In this document: positions 28,001 to 37,912 of the stretch, piece by piece
How the letters are laid out: each line of letters opens with the position of its first letter
How positions within the stretch are numbered: position 1 is the first letter of the stretch
Source of the DNA: Nepenthes gracilis
Taxonomy: Eukaryota; Streptophyta; Magnoliopsida; Caryophyllales; Nepenthaceae
Direction: 5' to 3'
Assembly (NCBI GenBank): GCA_033239525.1
Contig: BSYO01000005.1
Location: 23,418,519 to 23,482,518 of the forward strand
Length of the DNA stretch: 64,000 nt
The notes under the pieces: model-generated
Told to the model about the DNA's origin: nothing
The model's input: only the letters and a program-made list of their open reading frames with translations
Databases searched by the model: none
Position numbers and translations under genes: made by a program

Positions 28001-31000
28001 AATCAAGCCAAAAATATCCTGAAAATCAAAACAATATTCAGTGCATCAACTGAGATAATCAACAATAGACGCACTCCTTCACCTCCTCAAATAACGAACC
28101 TTCATGATGTCATCACTATAAGGAGCTTCAGGTGCAGTAATCCGAGTAATCTCACAAAGACAGGATGCAACTAAAAGCTTGACATCCTTGTCTTGGTGTC
28201 TTAGCAGTTCTGGTTTGACAACAGCCTTCAGGAAGGGTTGCATTGATTCCAACACTGATGCTGATGGAGATTGATCCAGCTCTGAAAGTACTGCAGCACC
28301 ATTCTGCACATTGAAAGGAAATATTTTGTATTAAAATTCATGTAAGCATCCTCAGGTTCAAGCATTGATCACAAGATGACAGGTATCTGTCAAGTATGTC
28401 AGAAAAAATTGCAGACACACAGATAAATGCTATGGCCAGTTGATGTATGAAACAACTTATAGAAATTAACCAAGAATTAAAATAAAAAATAAAAAATAAA
28501 AACATGAATGTCCTCCAATAGCCAGCTGCTGTAAGAGAAAATTTAGAAAATGCAATCATCTGGGTAACATATGATCTCTCTCTCTCACTCACTCACACAC
28601 ACACACACACACACACTTAGATTGCCGAAAATTTCATATAAAATGGTCTGGCCAACTAGTCATCTGTTATCCCTTACAAGTTAACAATTTTGATTAGTTG
28701 CAATGGAGAAAACACGTGACTACTTGGAATATTTAAAAAAACTAATCCTTACTGCTCTATAAGTATGTACCATCATGGCATGGTGTGGTCATCATCCTAC
28801 ATTCTATCCTCAACTGTAAAATTTTGTTGCCAACAGGCCATTAACATTAGGTATTCTCCTGAGATCTGAAAACCCTCTCTTTGTCATCATACATTACATA
28901 ATACTACTAAAATTAGTTAGTGGAGATATTCTGTGCAACTAACTGAATTAGTAAGAGATCACCAAATTTTGTTTCACATAAATCCCTAGGTCATTCCTAA
29001 AGTAGAAAAGATTGAACTTCAGGTCTAGAACCACGAAGATACAAGTCTTGGGCTCAAGCCTCCCTACGGTTATATTCTATGGCACCTACTTCGTTGTAAT
29101 TTGACCATAAGATGGTTTGTGACAAGTTACAATTTTACTTCCACTGTGTGATATCCATAGGACATTGGAAGGCCGAACAACAATCAAGACTATGTGCTTA
29201 TATACACTCATGTAAAGTGCATGTCTCAACTACAAGTGCAAAGGGCTGCTGGAGGGAAGAAGGTTTTCTTAGCAGTCCCGGATTACAGCAGCAATATCTA
29301 TGATGGTTATAGAACAAAACATCTTACCAAAAGTCCTGTGTATTAAGAATAAGCAAACAGGAGGTGTAATTTGCTAGTGTGGTATGGTGGTTATAGAACA
29401 AAACATCTTACCAAAAGTCCTGTGTATAATGGAAGACTAAGCAAACAGGAGGTATAATTTGCCGGTGTGGTCTGCTAGGTAACATACCACAAAAGTTGAG
29501 AAGAAAATCATCATAGAGAATCCAACAGATATGGTTACTAAACAACTTCTTGTTATCAGTTTAAGCACTTTGTTGAACATGGCATTTCGAAAAGACAGAG
29601 GTGCCCCTATAAATAGCTTGGAAGAGATGCCTGTGGAACTTCATTCAGCAATTCTCTAAGCTCAATGGAGTCCAAACGAAGGCAAAGAATTTGAATTTAT
29701 GATGTGAATCCCCTGAGCCCAACAGCCCAATCTTCACAAATGGAAAGCCAAATTAGCCAATGCAAAGTTTTGAATGCAAATACGAATCTCCAACACTTTT
29801 TTAACTATATATATCTCCTAAACTTTTTTAACAGTACATATCTCCTATATTTTAGATTTCCTGCAGTACTTTGAAAAGGATATATCCCTTAACCTAAAAC
29901 ATACACATGGTCCCAAGATATAAATTTGTTATCCGCTTCTTCTGTTTCTCCACTTCATCAGTTCCATACCACTTGCCTCATAACAGGCTATAGCCTGAAG
30001 AAGACATTCTTGCCAAATGACTAACAACAATTAGAATACTTCTGCTTCAAAGTACCTTTTTCCGGTTAATCTTTCAGCTTATATCCCATATCTCAACGAT
30101 TATGAATCAAAAAAATCAATTATTATTCACTATTTATAGCAAAATGACCAGCATATAGTCAAAAAAGGGATCTCACACCCGGATAATTCCTCACCTCAAC
30201 ATCAACAAACTCTGCTCAATTTCAGTCTATAAATAGCAATTGAGCAAAAAGAACTGTTATACTAACCTTTGGTGCCTTTTACTATTTGATCCATAGCATC
30301 TTACTTGGTACAACACAGTCCGTTAATTTTCTGAATTTTACAGTCAAGTGCAATCCAAATTTTAGGCAAGTTCTAGGAAAACATGCCATGTTTAGCACTA
30401 GCAGTAGCAGCTCATAGATTAGTTGAACCTGCTAACATCTCACACATTAGGTCAAAGATTCAAATATGATTTCAATACGATCTTGACAGAGATATTTTGA
30501 CAAATTGCAAGCCAGAACATAATTGCAAAAATTTAGAAACGTGACAGACTTGATGACAACAAATATAACATCACAGACAATTGTATTCAAAAAAGAAGAA
30601 AGAAAACGCCCCATAAGGTTCAATAGACCAGCTAGCAATTCAAGGACGACCGCAATTTCACCAAATCATATTTAAGAGTCCACCAACTGCGTGGATTTTG
30701 GGCAACATAGCAGCGTTACCTGATGATAAATCAGGAATCACTTCTGGACAATTTCTAAGTCACATGCTAAAAAGATTTAAATCCTTAAAGCATGCAATAA
30801 TTGAATGCAAAAGCGCAAAGTTCAAATGAACATATTGGACAAAAATATTCCTGCAAAAATTCAATTTCAAGAAGAAGCTGAAGAAGAAAAGAATTAGAAA
30901 TGCACACCTTTAACAGCTTGAGTAGAGCGTCTTTGGCAGTGGGGGGATTCTCGAGCTTTGAACCGAGCTCCTTCAGCTGCTGCTGCAGCTTTTGAGCCAT
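1..31000 (-). CDS. PDS5: PDS5 sister chromatid cohesion cofactor (33 exons, 1,648 aa)
   Basis: PDS5 binds the cohesin ring in the nucleus. It helps hold sister chromatids together and recruits WAPL-type release factors and acetyltransferases (family knowledge). I joined 33 exons by GT-AG borders; every phase agrees and the sum is 4,947 bases. The start ATG at 31000 opens [16 protein letters not shown], the usual plant PDS5 N-terminus. Residues 1 to about 1110 are HEAT-type helices with family hallmarks such as [26 protein letters not shown] (about residues 87-99) and SSMSGDSR. Residues about 1125-1355 are a lysine- and serine-rich linker with basic clusters (KKRKRR). A Tudor domain lies near residues 1370-1425. 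The tail is acidic, then basic, ending KSRGGK. Arabidopsis PDS5A is of similar length. The gene is about 31 kb because of transposon-bearing introns. I see no frameshift or stop in the coding exons. Confidence 0.95.
1258..1650. repeat. MITE-like insertion in PDS5 intron 31
   Basis: This part of the 842-bp intron 31 differs from its surroundings. It opens near the TCTGGTTGGAACTAGGTGGG block and closes near CCACCAAACCCC, which is a loose inverted match (GGTTTGGTGG on the other strand). Inside are many GGAAT/ATTCC words and a short direct repeat: GGAATATTTAATCCATGCAC near 1473 and GGAATATTTACTCCGTGCAC near 1532, each followed by ACACTAAACAA. This resembles plant MITEs whose ends contain TTTGGTTGG-type words. 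No target duplication was found, so the ends are approximate. Confidence 0.35.
2419..4599 (-). other. PDS5: Tudor domain of PDS5, exons 26-28
   Basis: Three small exons encode a Tudor barrel: [18 protein letters not shown], then [10 protein letters not shown], then [20 protein letters not shown]. The WWP, FYEG, YDDGD and ERWEL signatures are typical of the Tudor module in plant PDS5 proteins, which binds methylated histone tails in some members (family knowledge). Introns of 1.8 kb and 0.2 kb split the barrel. The 1.8-kb intron 26 (2738-4522) contains a 22-T run near 4437 and no recognisable element. Confidence 0.88.
5410..12918 (-). other. PDS5: PDS5 exons 13-24 (coordinates)
   Basis: Exons in transcription order: 13, 12764-12918; 14, 12549-12675; 15, 12324-12473; 16, 12121-12180; 17, 11794-11930; 18, 11536-11653; 19, 11151-11285; 20, 10828-11027; 21, 9659-9818; 22, 9341-9487; 23, 6103-6183; 24, 5410-5991. 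Exons 13-21 finish the HEAT-type region (for example [28 protein letters not shown] and [17 protein letters not shown]). Exon 24 is the longest at 582 bases; it encodes the basic linker with REINLDS and PKRQRS. The acceptor of exon 23 could instead be 12 bases further in (AG before ACATGG), which would also keep frame. The 1.3-kb intron before exon 13 (12919-14185) shows nothing recognisable. Confidence 0.9.
6184..9340 (-). other. PDS5 intron 22 with a diverged direct repeat
   Basis: The 3.2-kb intron has no ORF of interest. It contains a diverged direct repeat of about 120 bp, 7690-7800 and 8099-8222. Both copies carry an ATTGCTxG stretch, GCCACTCA, then TTCCATG followed by GGATGTCAAA or GAATGTCAAA. 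The spacing and composition suggest remnants of one old transposon, but I could not assign a family. Confidence 0.4.
15109..18439 (-). other. PDS5 intron 8, repeat-rich
   Basis: The 3.3-kb intron includes a stretch (about 16220-16990) bounded by GCCT-rich blocks: CACGCCTAGGCTCAGGGC and GGCGCCTC at the left, CGCCTTGCGCCTAAGCCTC at the right, with AT-rich DNA between. This looks like an old transposon with GCCT-type subterminal words, family unknown. It also includes a near-perfect hairpin at 17159-17208, listed separately. No coding sequence is supported. Confidence 0.35.
17159..17208. repeat. Hairpin with 15-bp arms in PDS5 intron 8
   Basis: TCGTACAGTAGTATC at 17161-17175 is the reverse complement of GATACTGCTGTACGA at 17192-17206 except for one base, which would be a G-U pair in one of the two RNA strands. 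A 16-base loop separates the arms, and two further pairs extend the stem outwards (one is G-U). It may be the terminal structure of an old foldback element or a stem in the pre-mRNA. No function is implied. Confidence 0.6.
19044..19076. repeat. (AC)n(TA)n microsatellite
   Basis: About 13 AC units run into a short TA run, within 40 bases of the acceptor of PDS5 exon 7 (exon edge 19006). It lies in the intron, so length changes would not alter the protein but could affect splice-site spacing. Confidence 0.85.
20960..21158 (-). repeat. Downstream (3') LTR of the intron-3 copia element
   Basis: It is alignable with 24692-24868 over most of its length, with many substitutions and small gaps: shared words include CTTATTTxACA, AGTATATT and TTAGAATA. 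The TG side is unclear; the outer limit near 21158 is an estimate from alignment by eye. Confidence 0.65.
24692..24868 (-). repeat. Upstream (5') LTR of the intron-3 copia element
   Basis: It starts TGTTAGAAG and ends TTTTACA on the minus strand, 177 bp. It is followed at once by the primer-binding-site-like TGGTATTAGAG (24681-24691), which fixes the orientation of the element. Confidence 0.75.
24869..27836 (-). other. Rest of PDS5 intron 3 upstream of the copia element
   Basis: About 3 kb of intron between exon 3 and the copia upstream LTR. Open frames of 60-116 codons occur on both strands at 26.1-27.5 kb, but none has a recognisable domain and they overlap in opposite directions. A tRNA-derived SINE-like stretch at about 25500-25625 is listed separately. 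I see no gene here. Confidence 0.5.
25500..25625 (+). mobile_element. Possible tRNA-derived SINE head
   Basis: TTGCCCTAGTGGTTGG resembles a pol III A box, and GGATTCAAATCCC about 40 bases later resembles a B box. The stretch does not fold as a proper tRNA by eye, and the tail after it is not a clear A- or T-rich end. The call rests only on the two box-like words and their spacing. Confidence 0.3.
28571..28617. repeat. (CT)n(CACT)n(CA)n compound microsatellite
   Basis: A run of CT units passes through CTCACTCACTCA into about ten CA units, in PDS5 intron 1. Simple repeat only. Confidence 0.85.
29305..29470. repeat. Tandem duplication of about 84 bp in PDS5 intron 1
   Basis: The block beginning GGTTATAGAACAAAACATC at about 29305 recurs at about 29389. 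Both copies run through TTACCAAAAGTCCTGTGTAT, GCAAACAGGAGGT and AATTTGC, with a small indel and a few substitutions. The duplication is relatively recent compared with the copia scrap just downstream. Confidence 0.85.
29480..29620 (+). mobile_element. Ty1/copia RNase H tail fragment in PDS5 intron 1
   Basis: The plus strand encodes [11 protein letters not shown] followed by a leucine-rich stretch, a good match to the conserved NPADMxTK end of copia polyproteins. It is opposite to PDS5 transcription. Nothing else of the pol gene is convincing nearby, so this is a truncated relic with unclear limits. Confidence 0.5.
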
Positions 31001-31060
31001 TTTCGTACAACCAGAGCTTGCGTTTCTCGCTTGCCCGTGCTCTCCCTTTGTCTCGCCAGC

Positions 31061-31085
31061 TCTCGCTCTCGCTCTCGCTCTCGCT
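31061..31085. repeat. Hexamer repeat TCTCGC x4 just upstream of PDS5
   Basis: Four TCTCGC units (GAGCGA-type on the coding strand) end about 60 bases upstream of the PDS5 start codon, so they probably lie in the 5'UTR. CT/GA-rich leaders are common in plant housekeeping genes. No TATA box is evident just upstream of this repeat. Confidence 0.7.
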
Positions 31086-31140
31086 GATGGTTTAATTAAC
31101 AAGGGTTTTTATCTCTGCCCGGCATTTGTTTCGCGAACAG

Positions 31141-34100
31141 AAAAGGCGGAACGAACTCGAGAGTCCAGACGCAATGTGAAAATAATAAATGAGTTTAATA
31201 ATTTTAATATCCAAAAAAATATTAAAAATATTACAACTTCTTATTTTCAAAATTATAATTTTTTAATTATTTGAGTATTGAATTATTTTATATAAAATTT
31301 TAAGACAAATTAAACCTAATTTAATTTTTATTGCAAACAGATATAAAATTATTAATAATTATTTAAAAAATAATATACCAAATGTATCCCTAGATTTGGG
31401 TTATTGTACAGATTAGGAAGTTGTTAGATCTTTTATATCGGGTCGAATTTAAGCAGGATCGGTCTCCGTCACTGCTAACCTAAATCCAGTGCACCACAAG
31501 CAATGAATAAGTGGTTAAATTGACGGGACTCACTTTCCAATTTATCCTCCGACACTCAAATTAAAAATTTTTCTCAACAGATAAAAAGATATAAGAAAAT
31601 ATATGAATGCACTTGTGAGGGGAAAAAGTGAGGTTTGTGAAGTACTGGGCTCTGATAATACATTCGATGGAGAGCAGCTTGGAGAATGCACTCAATAGAG
31701 AGCGACTTTGAGAATGTGCTGAGCAGGGAGCGACTTCCAGTGCTAGCAAATCGCTAAGTTCCAATGAGACACTCGATTGGGAGCAGCTTTATAATCTAAC
31801 GGAGAACTAAACTCCGATGATGGGGCTCAATAAGGAGCGGCATTGAGAATTGGAGAGAGATAAAGAGTAAGAGCTGTGGTGATCGAAAAGAGTTTAGTTC
31901 TTTTTTAAGCTCTATATGCCGATTTCGATTTCTCCTTCTTTCTCCTGTGGTGGTGAAAGACATTTATAATACTTCGTAGTAGTGGCATTAGCGTTAAAGC
32001 TCGAGCCAAGTGTCGTTCCAAGATTCGTTGACTTGTCCTGGAGATGGTCATGGTCGATGTGTCAATTGTCACCTTGCAGTGGTAGTGCAATCACGAATGG
32101 TCCTTACTAACATGCGCCTCACCGTTCTGGCTAGCGACTCATCAAGGTCTACTGATACTGGTAGTAGTAGCGCCTTTTCTGATCATTAACAGTAACTAGC
32201 AATGGTAGGTGTCTGCATCGGCGACCTTTGTGCTGACTAGGTTGTCGTTGCTAGGCTAGAAATTTCTCTATTACTATTGATTGTGTCACAGGAGTTGCTT
32301 GTTGGGCATGACCATTCCTTTTCTCTATCAATTTACTATACGTTGTCAAGTCTGGGCCTATCATTTAGATCTTCTGGGCTCTAATCTTTGTAGGCCCTTT
32401 ATTCATGGATGTGCCTAATTTGAACTTGGGCCGATTCTTAATATGGTTGGACCCATCAATACTTATTTTAAGTAATGATATTTTATATGAGATTTGTTTA
32501 GATTATGAAATTAAAATTAAAATTTTAAAATATAAGTCTAATTTTATTTTTATTGGAAAAAAATGGATGGAATTTAATTTGATTATTTGAATTGCATAAT
32601 AAATTTTAAAAAATTATAATTATAATAGAAAATAATAAAGTTGAGGTTTGATTAATTTTTTAATCTATATTAAAAAATAATAATAATAAATTATCCAATA
32701 TAAAATTTAAATTTTTAATATATAAAATTTCATAAAATATAAATTTAAAAAATAGCCCATTTTTATATAAATAATATCTATAAAGACAAATATTTTAAAA
32801 TTTTTTTAACAATACTCCTTGTTAAAATATTAACTTTTAAATTTTTAAATTCTACTTTTATATAATTTTTAAAATAATTCATAAAATAAAATTATAGCTG
32901 ACCCACCTCGACGAGTTCCAAATAATTGAAAATATTTTATCTAATTAATCTCATCTTATTTAATTTTATTAGATGTGATTGTCAAATAATTTTCGGTATC
33001 GGACTTATAACTCTTCATCTGCTTCCAAAAATTATAATAAATAATCATATATTATTTTTAAATTTCAATGAATTAAAACATGAAATTATTATAATTCTAA
33101 TCCTATCTAATGGCAAACAGGCAAATTAAAATTGTATATGTAATTCTAATTCTAATTTTCAATTTTGAGGTCTAATCATTTAAACCGGATTTGATAAAAT
33201 TTATAAATAATAATAGTAGTAGTAATTATATATATATATATATATTAAAAAGGGCATGTGATGACCTTTTCCCTTGAGCTAGTGATCAGCATTGACCCAT
33301 TTAATATAACAATGTTTTCCTAATGTATAAATTAACTAGAGTTTTAAGGTTAATAAATATTAAAATATGAGTCACTTTCATATGAGTTCATATCAAATTA
33401 ATAGGATGCCAGGTTTGGCCAAATATATATGGGTGTAATATTCTGACAAATTGGACAACCGCATATATCGTACGTTTTAAATTTTTACGTGAAAGATTTT
33501 GAAAAATAATAATTAATATGTATATTAATTTATATAATATTTAATAATTCTTCTAATAAATTAGAGTGAAATAATAATTTATGATAGTTTTTTTTGTGAA
33601 AAATAAAACTTTATGTACAAATTAAGAAATGGGGTTTCTCATACTTTCTATTTATAAACTCTTTTTTAAGAGATAAATGGTTATGTCTTTTTAACATAAA
33701 ATGACATCCTTTTTAATAAAAATTATATATTTTTATAGATATATCCTTTTATAAATAATCATATACTTTTATTTTATTAGATGTTTTATTTTACAAATTG
33801 TCATATAGTTTCATTCCTCCAATGAAGAAATAAATTAAATGCACTTTGATATTTTAAGTTATTATAATTAAATTATAAATTAAGAATAATTAATATAAAC
33901 ACAAATTTTAAATATTATTGTTAATGTGGTCTACATGTAAGGATCAATTAAAAACTATTTCAATATTCTTCCATTTAGACCATATTAACAATGAAAACTT
34001 TATACTAAAAGTAGTATTGATGTATTTAGAATTTCAAAATTGTATAATAGTTTATAAAAATATTCTAATATATGTATGATTTAACATTAAATTTATTTAT

Positions 34101-34430
34101 TTATGAAAGATAATGAGAATTGTATTTATAATATTACCTAAATGTGGCATAAAATCTTTCATAATCACAATATACTCACACTCTCATAATTAAATCATAT
34201 TTTATAAATGTATTTCTTATAAAATTTATTCATTGGTTAAACTTAATCATATCTAGAATAATAGATATATATATATATAATAATCATCAAAAGATGTTCA
34301 TAAAATGTGTAAATTTTATACATTATCAATCAAATTTTAACAAACCTATACAATGTACTCAAACAATACCTTAGTTTTATAATAATTTTTTTATGACAAA
34401 GCATTTTACTTCCATATACTTATTTTAATT
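31141..34430. other. Intergenic DNA with an LTR-like island
   Basis: This is mostly AT-rich DNA without ORFs of interest. An island at about 31430-32460 is richer in G+C. It contains diverged short repeats built on CACTCxATxGxGAGCxxC words (about 31650-31830) and ends in GGGCC-rich text typical of plant LTR ends. It may be a solo LTR, but I could not find clean TG/CA ends or a target duplication. Confidence 0.4.
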
Positions 34431-34439
34431 AAATACCTT

Positions 34440-36340
34440 ATTATTTATTGAGAAAACTACTACTAGATTATCAAAAAATATTAATATAATTTTAGAAATA
34501 GAGTCAACAACCTTTAATCTTATAACAAAGTTCATCAGCTAGACTGTATATTTGACAGCCTAATAACATGCTATCAATTTAACCTCTATAATAGAAATTG
34601 CAGTCAACTCTTGTTTCATACTATTTCAAGAAATTATATCTCCAATAAGTAAAAATATATATTCTGACATTGACTTTTTATTATTTGGATATCTAATAAA
34701 ATTAAAATTTGTATATCAAACTATTTCTAATAAATCAAATCTATTATATGTAAGTATGTAATCTTTTATTTATTATAGATATTAAAATATTTTTTTGTAA
34801 CTGTCCAATTATCTAAACTAGAATTACTCTGAAATCTCTTCAAACTCTTACTACATGTGCTATATTTGGTCCAGTATAAATTTGAGTATATTAACATTTC
34901 AAAAATCAAAGTACGAGGTTGTGATCCCATTTGTTCATTTACAAGCTTTGTGTTTTTGACATTGAAAAACATACTTAACCTCATACCATTAGCTATAAGC
35001 GTAGGGTTAGGGTTTGAATTTTTTATAGCTATTTCTCTAGCATTTTCTTAACATAGATCTTTTGAAACAAATAAATTTTTTATTGAGATCTCTCTCTAAA
35101 ACTCTATACCAATAATATATGATACTTCACTCATGCCTTTCAAATCAAAATAATTGAAAAGAAAATAATTTGCCTCATTAAATAATCCCAAATTAATACT
35201 AATAAATAAAATATTATTTACATACAACAATCAAAAATATTTTTTTACAAAATCATATATAGAAATCATATTGTTAAATTTAAGATACTACTGATAAGAA
35301 TATTGTTTGAGCCCATATATAGATTTATTTAATTTGTAAATCAAATGACTCTTTTTATCTTAAATAAAATCCTCTAATTGTTTCTTAAATACCTCCTTTT
35401 TGTCTAAATTGCAATTAACAAAAATTATTTTTACATCTATCTAGTAAACTTTAAATAAAAAAAGAGCCACCAATACCATGATTATTCTAAGAGAACTGTT
35501 TTTTTTTTTTTTAAATAGGAAAGAATGTCTCATGATAATCAACATCTTCACATTGAGTAAACCATTCAGTAATAAGTCTAATATTATGTTATTTTATATT
35601 GTCTTTAAAGTCGCTTTTACTAATATTTTTATTTATAGATAACAGTTATAATTTTATAAGATAATTTAATTAAATCCTAGATATTATTATTTTTCATTAA
35701 ATTAATCTCATCATTTACAATATCATACCATTTAGAGAAATTTAAATCATTTATAATTTATGATAAAGTGATTGGATCGTTACATTGTTTAATATCAAAA
35801 TTAGACGCTTGAAGATACACATAATAATTAAAAATAATATGTAATTTTTTATTTCTTATTAATCTTTTTAAAGTTTCTTCTTGATACACTATTGACATAG
35901 GTTCAGTAATATTTCAATAATAATGAACTCATCGTTGGTATAATTATAATGAACTTATAATCTCCGTTAAAATTATTAATAATAATTAATAGAATCATTT
36001 GCTATTTAACTAAATTTTGCACAATTTTAGGAGTTTAATTTTTTTCAAAAATAATTTCTCAAGATTTTACACTCCCAATAATTTGATGATCTTCAAAAAA
36101 TTTAGCATTTCTTGTTTAGATAATTCTTAAAGAGTAATTACGGCAATAAAATCTAAATCCATTGAATTTTTCTAAATAACTAATAAATTAACACTTATAA
36201 TTATTAGGTCTAACTTTTTTCATGTGGGTTATACAACCTAACATCAACATTACAATCTCAAATATGTAAACATTCTAAACATGATGTTTTACCTATTTAT
36301 ATCTCCAAAAGTATTTTAGGAACAGTCTTAGTCTTAAGAG
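34440..36340 (-). mobile_element. Dead Ty1/copia pol relic
   Basis: Minus-strand frames, broken by many stops, follow copia pol order. A linker-like FFEDHQIIGS stretch lies at about 36090. The reverse transcriptase has YKLNKSIYGLKQ (about 35295-35335) and YVNNILF where active enzymes have YVDD (about 35215), followed by GMSEVSYIIGIEF (about 35115-35140). An RNase H entry follows, with DNWTVTKK (about 34785-34810). The catalytic aspartates are replaced and the frames are shattered, so the element is long dead. No LTRs were recognised at either side. Confidence 0.7.
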
Positions 36341-37877
36341 AAACCTGATTTAAGATATATGCAACGGTCTTTAAGGATCACTCGACGTAGAGATGGAAAT
36401 AGTGAAGTAACTAATTATTCTCATTACCATATCTATCGATGTTGATTACTCTCATTTATCAATGTTCAATTTTTTCTTTTTGCAACTCCACTTGATTAAG
36501 AGTGCCTAGCACAGTACATCATATTGTGATACTATATTCTTAAATAAATTGAGCAAATATGTAAGATATAGATCCCAAAAGAATATTTTAATACTGATTA
36601 ATTTAATTAAATTGATATATTATCAATAATAATTAAAGTTTTGATTCAAATATTAATTTTCAGACCGAAATAAGTTAAGACATCCGGCATCTGACCTACG
36701 TCTAATTCGCATATAAGCATTTTTTAGATAAAATGTTGGTATTTGATGCACGTTTAAGGGATACTTGTATATGATGTGAATTGTACCTCAGTACTTGATT
36801 TATGCCTAACCGGTATATATATGATAATTTTCTATAAATAGACCAATTGGCTAATTCGGGGGTCATTATAAATTTTTTTTTTTAAAAAAGAGAGAGAAAG
36901 AAAAGAAGAAAACGGAGAGAAAAATAGAGAATGAGGAGAAGGGAAAATTTAAAATAAATCAAGCAAATACAATTGCATTCATACTTTTTTTTGTTACCAT
37001 TTTTTCTAAAATTTTTAAATATTTTTTATTTTAAATACTCATATATATATTATTTTCATACATAAACCGATTATAATTTACATACATATAAATTCACTCT
37101 TATTTCACATAAAATTTAATAAAATACTTGTCTTAAATTTATACATATGATACTCAAGTGCTAAATTTTTACAATATATTGTTATATTTCTTTAAATTAT
37201 AAACAAATATTCTCACATGTCATCAAGTTTCATATATACACTTCTAATATCTTAAATTTTTTAATAATTATTCATGTATATTTTATATTTGACAAAATTA
37301 TATAATCTATATTCAATTTCTAAATTATTGTTTTTAATGTTAATGTATATTATCTATTCCTAAGAAAATATTAAGAGTTACTTCAACTATCTTAATTTTC
37401 TATAATTTATATACAAATATTTTTGTATGTTTCTAAATGAAAATCTATAGCTCCTAGATGTTTATTGTTTTACTGGATGATATATAATTTTAAGAAATAT
37501 GAAAAAAAAATTATATAAATTTCAATGAATGAAATATTTTTTCTCTGGTATAAAAAAAATTAAGAAATATTTATATTTTAGTAAAATTTTTCAGTTTAAC
37601 TAAATTAGACTATTGTAAATTCAAACATATTTTAATATAAATTTAAATTGACTAATGAATGAAATATTTTTTCTCTAGTATAAAAAAAATTAAGAAATAT
37701 TTATATTTTAGTAAAATTTTTCAGTTTAACTAAATTAGACTATTGTAATGAATTGATAAAATTTATTCAAATATATTTTAATATATAATTAGTAAATTGA
37801 TTATCGAGCATATCATTCAGTGAAAATAAATTAAAATATTATAAAATTTTCGGGCAAAAAAATAATAATAATAATAA

Positions 37878-37912
<35 letters not shown>

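Larger units (their letters stand above)
14186..31000 (-). other. PDS5: PDS5 exons 1-12 (coordinates)
   Basis: Exons in transcription order: 1, 30908-31000; 2, 28100-28303; 3, 27837-28018; 4, 20051-20177; 5, 19624-19842; 6, 19113-19329; 7, 18861-19006; 8, 18440-18579; 9, 14959-15108; 10, 14778-14826; 11, 14488-14679; 12, 14186-14368. Each is bounded by AG upstream and GT downstream on the minus strand, and the translated pieces follow the known order of plant PDS5 HEAT blocks. Exon 11 is the least certain: I used the GTGAGG donor, so the junction reads SR then DDLLKIL, two residues shorter than I would expect from relatives. Introns 1 (2.6 kb), 3 (7.7 kb) and 8 (3.3 kb) are long and carry repeats. 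Confidence 0.9.
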
